From Dermatemys mawii (taxonomy: Eukaryota; Chordata; Testudines; Dermatemydidae): 64,000 bases of DNA. The number at the start of each line of letters is the position of its first letter. Position 1 is the stretch's first letter. The notes under the pieces were generated by a model. The model was not told the DNA's origin and searched no databases. It saw only the letters and a program-made list of their open reading frames with translations. Of this stretch, positions 56,120 through 64,000 are shown one piece after another. Location of the stretch: NCBI GenBank assembly GCA_007922305.1, contig ML677364.1, forward strand, positions 22,365,326 to 22,429,325, given 5' to 3'. A program made the position numbers and the translations under genes.

Positions 56120-56905
56120 TGTTTTTCGCTTTCACAGTTGCAGAAAAAAGCTTGAAAAAGTGACCGGTGTGCTCAAAAAACAGATGGCAAATCAATACCT
56201 GAAATTAAAAAAAATCATGAGTTCTGAAGCTAATTTTGTGTGGGGGAAGAGGAGGAGCTGACTTGTGCATTTTGAATGTTTGGGGTTGCCAAGACTGAAA
56301 ACTATGACTATTAACCAACGTTCTGCATAGATACCCTCTAGTATTCTGACATGACTGTGCTAACTTTAAATCTGGCTAATGATATTTCATAACACTGGCC
56401 TTTCCTACTCATTATTAACCACAGCTGCTAACAGCGACCTGTATTTCTCAAGCTGGCACATGCACAGCCTGCCTTGGTTCCTTTTGAACCTGAAATACTA
56501 TTAGGCAACTCTGCATGTCGTAATATGCACAGTGTGTTGGAACAAAACGTTTTCAAGTTTGTTTGATTTTCCCACACACATACATATATCCTGAAATATA
56601 TTGGGCTTCCAGTAGATTTGTATCTTGCTAACATCTGCATCCTGGGAATGCTTTGACACAGCGTTTGACACACAGCCCTGCTGCACTAGTGCAAACACCA
56701 GTGTTCTGGATGATATTCTCTGAAGTAAACTTTACATTATCAAATGCTGTCTCAGATTGGTCTTAAAATGGCACCTTAGTTTTGTAACTGATTTTCACAG
56801 GAACAGTGCAATCAGGGAAAACAATTCAGAAGTACACCACAATTGTGTAAATATAACTCCGTGTTCTTCTAGTTCTTGATCATGTTTCTAAAGTAAAAAA
56901 TATAC
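56120..56905. other. Intergenic, nothing recognised
   Basis: No gene or named repeat that I can support. Confidence 0.5.
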
Positions 56906-56907
56906 AT

Positions 56908-57565
56908 TGTGACAAAGCTCCAAGTTTGTACTTGTGGGTCCTGCGCTTCCTGGCAGATTGAGGGGCCTCAGAAACTCATCTAGGCCCCAGAGTGACCTCT
57001 CTTTTTCAGTATAATTGGCAAGAGTCACCACCTAGTGAGTTACCTTCATCACAGGCCAGTATGGAAGATGGAAAAAGAGGGGAGCCCGGGCCCACCCTCT
57101 ACTCCGGACTCCAGCCCAGGGACCCTAATAGTATCAGCTAAGATGGCTGACCTTTTAGGCACAAAACAATACAATTCCCTGGGCTACTTCCCCACAGCAG
57201 TCTCCGCTTCTTCAAACCCCACTTCACCCTTACCTCAGGGTCTCCTTCCTTCTGTATGATATGTTGTCCACCACTCAGTCTCACCAACAGCACAACTTCC
57301 TCTCACAGCTCCTGACACCCACACCCACCTGACTAACTGGGAGGTTTTTATCTGGTTTCAGCCAGTCCCTGATTGGCTTCAGGTGTCCCAATTAGGCTAG
57401 CTGTTTCTACTCCTTTCTAGAAGGTTCTTAATTGGCCCCAGGTGTCTTGATTGGCCTGGAGTAGCCTTTGTTTGGCTATCCAGGGAACAGGGACCTGCAC
57501 ATCCTGAGACTAATATATCTGCCTTCCAGCACTCTCCTATATCCTTCTGGTCTGACTCCATCACA
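56908..57565 (+). mobile_element. Solo LTR, 658 bp, with 4-bp duplication
   Basis: It starts TGTGACAAAGCTCC and ends CTCCATCACA, so the outer bases are TG and CA and the ends form a short inverted repeat (TGTGA with TCACA). ACAT flanks both sides (56904-56907 and 57566-57569). Internal phrases 'gggcccaccctctactccg', 'gactccagcccagggacc' and 'ttccctgggctacttcccca' mark a common turtle LTR. No internal retroviral or gypsy coding sequence adjoins it, so it is a solo LTR left by recombination. Whether it is gypsy or endogenous-retrovirus type is not decided; a 4-bp duplication is compatible with both. Confidence 0.82.
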
Positions 57566-57569
57566 ACAT

Positions 57570-60500
57570 GTAGTGCCCTTTTAAGACTGAACAGAATATA
57601 AAATCTGCTATGAATAAATATTATGTAATTCAAATCCAGTCCTTGAAGTTATTGAATTTTATAGAATGCAAAGGGACTTGATAGCAAATTACAGGATTAC
57701 CTGCACTACCCTGCATGGGGGTGGTTGGATTTTGCATGAGCCCAGTGACTTTTGCACACCCCAGGATTCCAGATCGCCGCTGTCGGGCTGTTAGTCCTTG
57801 CACAATGGCACCTCAAGGGTGCTGTGTAGAGGACAGTGATCCTGACACACTCGTACACCAGCAGTGATGTCCATTGCACATCCACCTCTCCATGTCACTG
57901 AAGCAGGGTTAGAGATCCTTGTGCATTAGTACATTGAAGCTAATGACTTTCGCACAATGACATGACCGTCTCTTCTTGTCAGTGAGTCAGGAAAAAGCAC
58001 CATCTTGACCGCAGACTATTTGAATCTTTAAAACTTGAGTCTTAAGATTTGTGCCTCATGTACACCACACATGAAAATACCTCTTACAACAGTTGGCAAA
58101 ATAACAGGATCCTGCAAGCTTAGAGGTGGCTTCATCTTGTGAGAAGCAGCAATTCCAAAGAACAATTCTGCAAATCTTCTTTCATGGTTACAACGTTATT
58201 GGGTTTTGAAACACTTTTAAAAGTTATTTGTTAAGGCTGAAATCTTTATTACTGGCTACGTGAGTTGTAAAGAGACAACACTGCATAAATTTGTTGGGCA
58301 GACATACCTTGCCAGAAAATTTCAGAGGGCATCACTTCTATCCCATCAGAAAGTCAGGCAGAGATAAGACGTGAGAATTTGAGGCTGAAAAACTTTTATT
58401 TTCATATTGTCTGGAAAAATACCACTTGAATCTGTAAATAGAAAAAGCAAAGTCTGAATCTGGAAAGAAAAAAGGCAAACTTTATGAAGAGTAAGAGATT
58501 AAATTGCACGATCAAGCTGAAGAAAATGAAATTCAAACTGGTGGTTCCACAAATATTTAGCAATCATAACTCCTCAGGAGAGTGTTGAGTTACAAGTATT
58601 TCATCATTAGAATAAACTCATTGCACCCTGAAAATACAAAACTGTTGCTAGTGATTTGTTTGTAAATTGTAGCTTTCTACCTAAATATCTTTTAATTTGC
58701 CTCTCCCCACCAGATTTTCCATGCTAGCCACTATGGGTTTCTATCTGTCAACATATCAGATGGGGTTCAACAAACATATGAAAGTTTGGGTGCTTGGTGA
58801 AGTTTATCCAAACCACTTGACTTTTTGCAAAATGAGGATGAAAATCTCCCAAGAGCAGGATTTCACACAGTATTTTGTGACCTTAGTTCCAGTTGCACAG
58901 AACAGCCCAAAAATGGGAGGTGGAAAACCAGGAGACAAGGTGGATGAGGTAATGGTTTTCACTAGACCAATTTTTGTTGTTGAGAGAGAGACATGCTTTC
59001 GAGTCACACAAACTTTTTTCAGTCACAGTTAGAGGTCATGGTCGTAAGCAAAGCTTTTAGATGGATGAGGATCCTAGTTTGCTGATCCTAACAAACCATG
59101 CTGGATAAAAATCTATGATAGTTATCCCCTTGAACAAAACTTTTAGAGATCAGTAGCTCAACTGAGCTATCTATCTGCTTTCTTTAAAGACAGGAATGAG
59201 ATGGTTGGTGTCCAGGTGTTCTAGCTGAAAGATACAAAACCAACACACTTGCTTGAAGCTGTAGCCAACACCTATAACTGATGGGAGTTGTAGTTCACTG
59301 CACTGAACTGCATTAGAAATAGCAATAGCTGGGAACACTGTAGATCACATCCCTGGCTCATAATGGATTACGAATCATTCAGAAGGAGGCAGTGGTACAT
59401 GACTGCAATAGCACATGGCTACAAGAGAACAGAGTATTTTTAAGCGCTCATTAAGCTAGATATAGTTTCATCAAAGGGACAAGGCACATTTTTTTTTCTT
59501 TGGTAAAATTTCACAAAACCCTGCTAATTCCGCTAAAATGAGATTCTAAAAGTGGTGAATACTATGCAGTCTCCTGGATAATATTTTCCATGGGCCAGGT
59601 TTGTTTTCCTCATATTCTTTGTCCATGAACTTCAATTAGAAAACAACACTGACATTATTTCAAGTGATCCTTTCAAATTTCTGTGGAGAGACATATCAGT
59701 GAGGCAAGTACTCTGATTTTTCCTGTTGCTTTCTAAGTGTTCTAGCATCAAAGCAGAACAAAGGGCATGGGAAGGTGCCTCTCTTAATCTCAGAATTTAA
59801 AGGGAAAAAAGAAGGGAGAGCTCTAGTTCAGGAAGTAAAATGTCTGCAAAATGTGCTATGCAACTTTAGTAGCTCAGCCAGCAAAATACTCGAACAGCAT
59901 TATGTCTTTCCAAAACAGTTCCCCCAAGTTGCGGTTTCCTCCATCTTGCTCTTATGAAGTGCCTTGTTATAGAAGAGCATTCTTGTGGGTGCAATTCCCA
60001 CAGGACAAAATGTGGCTCAATATAGATGGGCCAAAGTGAGCTATATATCGAAATCTTCTCAGTCTTGGGGAAAATAGGACCCAAAATGGAATCAAAACAA
60101 AGTCTTTCCATATTCACAGAGTCTCTAGCCCTGCCTGTTTTCACCTTCCCCTTTCTCTGACATTTGTGTCGCTTTAGAACCAACATCTCTCACCTATTTG
60201 AAATAAATGTTCCTAGCTAACGTTAGATGGCAGCATCCCCCTCTCTCCCTTTTAATTAGGCTAGACTCAGAATGTGCCATCACAACCTTATCTCCAAGGA
60301 TTATGAATTTGCTTACTGGTCTCCCTCTCACTTTTCCTATGCTGCAATTATATGGATGGTTTCTGCCAGAACAGATCCAGATCTCTTTTAGGAAGCTTTA
60401 GAGACCATACTTTTCAGGATACCTTTGGGATCTGCTCAACAGTCATGGCAACTTGAGAAATGAGGAACTGAGCTGAACCCTGCAATATTACTCAGCATAG

Positions 60501-62095
60501 AGCAGTATATAGGAACTTAACATTATTATGTTTTTCTATAGATGAAGAGCAACCTGGTACTTTTGGTCTGGATGCTGTTTGGTTCATGTTAAAGAAAAGA
60601 AACTGACAAAGTTTCCACGTGCGAGCACAGTGCCTGACTCAATTTCTAGCAGCAGCCATCCTGAACTCTCTCTCAGTGAGTGCCCATGTGACAGGCTTGG
60701 GGAAGTAATGAAGGCTACTTCATAGACAATAGCCTTACAGTTGCATAGCACACAGTCACTATCACTTCTTTAGTGTGAGCCAGGAGATTCTACATTATAA
60801 AACTTGATGTTGTCAATGGACTTCTGGCTTGCTTATTCAAAGTAGAACAGATGGAAAAATGATCAAGGTTGTGTATATTAACCAGTGTTGTGATCTGCAG
60901 AGATGCTAAATGTGACACACTGCATCTTCATGCAGTGACTTGCGGGGGAAACATATTAATGTTATGAATCATTGCGGCCCAGGGATTGTATACAACTATG
61001 GGGGTAGCGGGAGGTTACAACAGTTCCTCCAGGCATTTAACAGTGGGGGATGATTAAGGCTAGTTGCTGAAACTGTTAACAACTCCAGAGAGGTACCACT
61101 CCTGGTAGAGACTTACTGGTTCAGAGACCAGACAGAAAAAAGGGTGTTCGGTTTAAAAAAGCTGAGTTTAACTGACGTAGGCCCTTCTTTTGATTCAGCA
61201 AACGGGTGGGACCTTCTGTCAAGCAGGCCTCAACTCTTGAAGGGTTGGAAAGACTTTGGCTCCTTACAGCTCCATCAGACTAATGGGTGATTGCTGGTAA
61301 GCTTTTAGCATGCATTTAGGAATCTTTGGGTTTTTTTATGTTTTATCTGTGATACTTTTACCTGAGACTAAATGTATTTTGCTTTGTGAAGTCTGATTAG
61401 CAACTGACAGACACTGTCCTAGCTCCTGGAGAAAGTATAACCACAGGTGCTGGATGCGGATCGGACCTGCTATGGAAATCACAGTGAGGTCCCGAGAGAC
61501 TGCAAGTCTAAACCGTCAGTCAGGAGGAAGAGGAGAGGGTCTCAGCTCAAGAGCAGTGGTAACTAGGAAGCCTGAAACTTTTAAGTTGGTGCCTTGGAGG
61601 AAGAATGGGGGTGGGGGAGGTACAGTTAGCCCTGAAACTGTGATACCTTCAATTTCCTTTTAAGCCAACTGATTTCTTTTCTGAGAAGGCTCTGTCCCAG
61701 TATCCTCCACAATTTGAAATTGTTTGGACTGGCAAGAATGCAGAGGCACTTAGGGAATCAGTTTGCCAAAATCTGGCTTCAGTTTTAAAAAGACATTTGC
61801 CTCCCTGGTCTATGTTTGTATGCCTCTTTGTTTAGTCAGAGGTCATGAAATGAACATAACCCTCCAAGGGGTGGTTATAATGTGCAGTCCCGACCAGCGT
61901 GCCTTGTCATATCAGGATGCGGCATTGCAGGAACTCTTCCCTCTCTAGTGCCCTCATATCCCAATTCTGCAATGGTCTGCTGCCTTTGAGGCCCACCCCT
62001 CTGGCCATGTTAGCTCTCGGTCCCCTTCCAGGGAGAACAAGTGACATCTCAACTCAAAATACCCAGTAATGCCCAAGTTGGGCATTAAAGACCAT
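57570..62095. other. Intergenic, mostly unassigned
   Basis: I recognise no gene. A stretch at 58730-58960 and another at 60945-61680 (with 'ttaacaactccagagaggta') read like old interspersed repeats I have seen in turtles but cannot name. A short ZNF143/THAP11-like motif is at 59281-59296. Open frames here are 60-110 codons and lack recognisable domains. Confidence 0.4.
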
Positions 62096-62099
62096 AATA

Positions 62100-64000
62100 T
62101 AAACACTGTTCCTTACAGAGACCCAAGGCCAATGTTGTCTATGTTGACAATTTCCTAATTAAAAGAAATGTCACAACCACCACAGGGGAATTCTTTCTTA
62201 GACCTGGTCTTAACAGATAAAGAGGAATTGCACACAGAGCTAAAAATTAGTGGTAGCTTAAGTACAAGTGATCGTGTATTGATCAATTTATAACAGAAAT
62301 GGAATAGAGTCCAGACCAGTAAATTGTATATAATATATAATTATTGGTGTTTTGATAGAGCCAATTTCACAAAGCTGAAAACAATTATGAGCCAAATCAT
62401 TTGGGAGGAAAATGTAATCAGAAAAGCATGAATGATAATTGGGAATCATTTGAGAACACATTACTAGAGGCCCAAAAAGCAACAATTAAGGAAGAAGGCC
62501 ATGCTGATTAAGAAGCTGACTTATTCAGAAGGGAAGTAAAGGCAGCTATAAAAAATAAAATATATAAGAAATGGAAGAAAGGGAAAGGGGATGATAATAA
62601 ATCAGAAGTTAGGTATTATGGAAAATTGATAAAGAAAGCAAGGAGACACAAGGAGAAATCTATGGCCAGCAGAGTTGTGTTAATTTTATTCCCAATATTT
62701 AAAAGAAAAAAACCAAACCTGACAATAGTATTGAGCTGTTGCTAGATGGGAATAGTAGAATTATCAATAATAATGCAGAAAAGGTGGAAGTATTCAATAA
62801 ATATTGCAATTCTGTATTTGGGGAAAGCTAAAACTATAGGCTCAGCATATGGTGAGAATATTCTATTTCACTAGTATTTCAGGAGCATGCTAAACAGAAG
62901 CTACTAAAGTTGGACATTTTAAAATCAGCAGGTCCAGAGAACTTGCATCCCAGAGGTTTTAAAAAGTTTCCCCAAGGAGCTTGTTGGTCCATTTATGCTG
63001 ATTTTAACTAAGTCTTGGAGCGCTGGGGAAGTTCTCGAGTCTGGAATAAAGCTCGTGTTGTGCCAATTGTTAGGAAGGGCAAATGGGATGACCTATGTAA
63101 TTATAGCCCTGTCAGCCTGACACTGATCCCAAGCAAGATAAAGGAGTAGCTGAAACAGACTCGATTAATAAAGAACTAACGGAGGGCAATGTAATAAATG
63201 CAAATCAATTTGGGTTTAGGGAAAGAGCTCCTGTCAAAATAATTTATCTTTTTATGATGAGATAAGTTTGGTTGATAAAAGTAGTAGTGGTGACAAAATA
63301 CACTTAGATTTTGTATGGCATTTGATTGGTACTGCATCACATTTTGGTTCAAAAACTAGAATGATATAAAATTAACATGACACACATAAATGGATTAAAA
63401 ACTGGCCAATTGATAAGTCCCAAAATGTAACTGTAATCTGGGAATCATCATTAGGCAGGCGTGCTTTCTGTGGTGTCCGGCAGGCGCTGCTTTTTGGCCC
63501 TACACTATTTAATATTTTTATCAATAGCCAGGAAAAAACAAAACATCACTGAAAGTTTGTAGATGACACAAAATTGGGGGAGTCATGAGAAATGAAGAGG
63601 ATAGGTCACTGAGTCACGGTGATCTGGATGGCTTGGGAAACGGGTGCAAGCAAGCCACATTAAAATACATGTTCAGTGTAAATGTATATATCTAGGAACA
63701 AAGACTGTAAGCCATATTTACACAAGCGGAGACTCTATTCTGGGAAGTTGTGACTTTTTAAAAGATGTGGGGAGTGGATAATCAGCTGAACATGAGCTCC
63801 CAGTGGGACACGAAACCAAAAGAGCAAATGCAAACCTGGGATGCATATGTGGGAATCTTGTGTAGGAGTACAGATTTTTTACATCTATATTTGGCAGTGG
63901 TTCAACCACCGCTGGAATGCTGCCTCCAGTTCTGGTACTCAAAGTTCAAGAAATATGTTGATAAATTGGTGATGATTCAGAGAAGAGCCATGGAATGACT
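62100..64000 (+). mobile_element. CR1-clade LINE, decayed, runs off the window
   Basis: Many short frames give CR1-like pieces in the right order: a KEALFNKYC-type phrase near 62780 (here VFNKYCNSVFGES), NQFGFRERA at about 63210, a KFVDDTK-like catalytic box broken at about 63550-63575, and at the end LAVVQPPLECCLQFW and VDKLVMIQRRAM (63895-63990). The last phrase aligns with the LEYCVQFW and RVQRRATKM phrases of the better-preserved copies. Stops and frameshifts are frequent. The 3' end lies beyond base 64000. Confidence 0.78.

Noticed and set aside
41700..64000. The next gene after TNIK; SLC2A2 would be expected from mammalian gene order
   Set aside because: I looked for sugar-transporter exon phrases on the plus strand and saw none; the gene may lie beyond the window.

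Overview
The window is vertebrate nuclear DNA, most likely from a cryptodiran turtle. Three things support this: a tRNA-derived SINE of the tortoise pol III (Cry) type at 10783-10965, several CR1 LINE copies, and many short hAT-like, Tigger-like and foldback DNA elements of kinds I associate with turtle genomes. The species call rests on recognition of repeat families and not on a search.

The only host gene I can support is the 3' part of TNIK (TRAF2- and NCK-interacting kinase, a germinal-centre kinase of the MAP4K4/MINK1 group) on the + strand. Thirteen coding exons (500 to 38607) join in frame through twelve GT-AG introns and encode the C-terminal 596 residues: the end of the Ser/Thr-rich and acidic intermediate region, then the complete CNH (citron homology) domain and the terminal LLSW. 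The kinase domain and the rest of the gene lie upstream of the window. A 3' UTR follows the stop at 38607; a candidate poly(A) signal lies at 41631.

The introns carry most of the repeats. The 7.9-kb intron before exon H has a GC-rich 712-bp hAT element, a foldback element and a 305-bp hAT element. The 8.2-kb intron after exon H has a decayed DIRS-type tyrosine-recombinase retrotransposon about 5.2 kb long. The intron before exon J has a minisatellite-bearing repeat block and a hairpin repeat ending about 70 bp from the splice acceptor. The intron after exon J has a 523-bp hAT element and another hAT element inserted in an older MIR-like SINE. The intron after exon K holds a 5'-truncated CR1 with a 418-codon reverse-transcriptase ORF, a DIRS end fragment and a Tigger-like fragment.

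From about 41.7 kb to the end I see no host gene. This part is intergenic repeat sequence: decayed CR1 copies on both strands (44.9-46.5, 49.2-49.5, 51.2-51.7 and 62.1-64.0 kb), two closely spaced Tigger-like elements (47.1-48.2 kb), hAT-like elements, a solo LTR with a 4-bp target duplication (56908-57565), MIR-like relics and simple repeats.

I found no evidence of an undescribed multi-gene system. The most interesting items are the DIRS copy, the hairpin repeat bounded by an 11-bp direct repeat next to exon J, and the set of hAT-like elements whose insertion boundaries can be read to the base.
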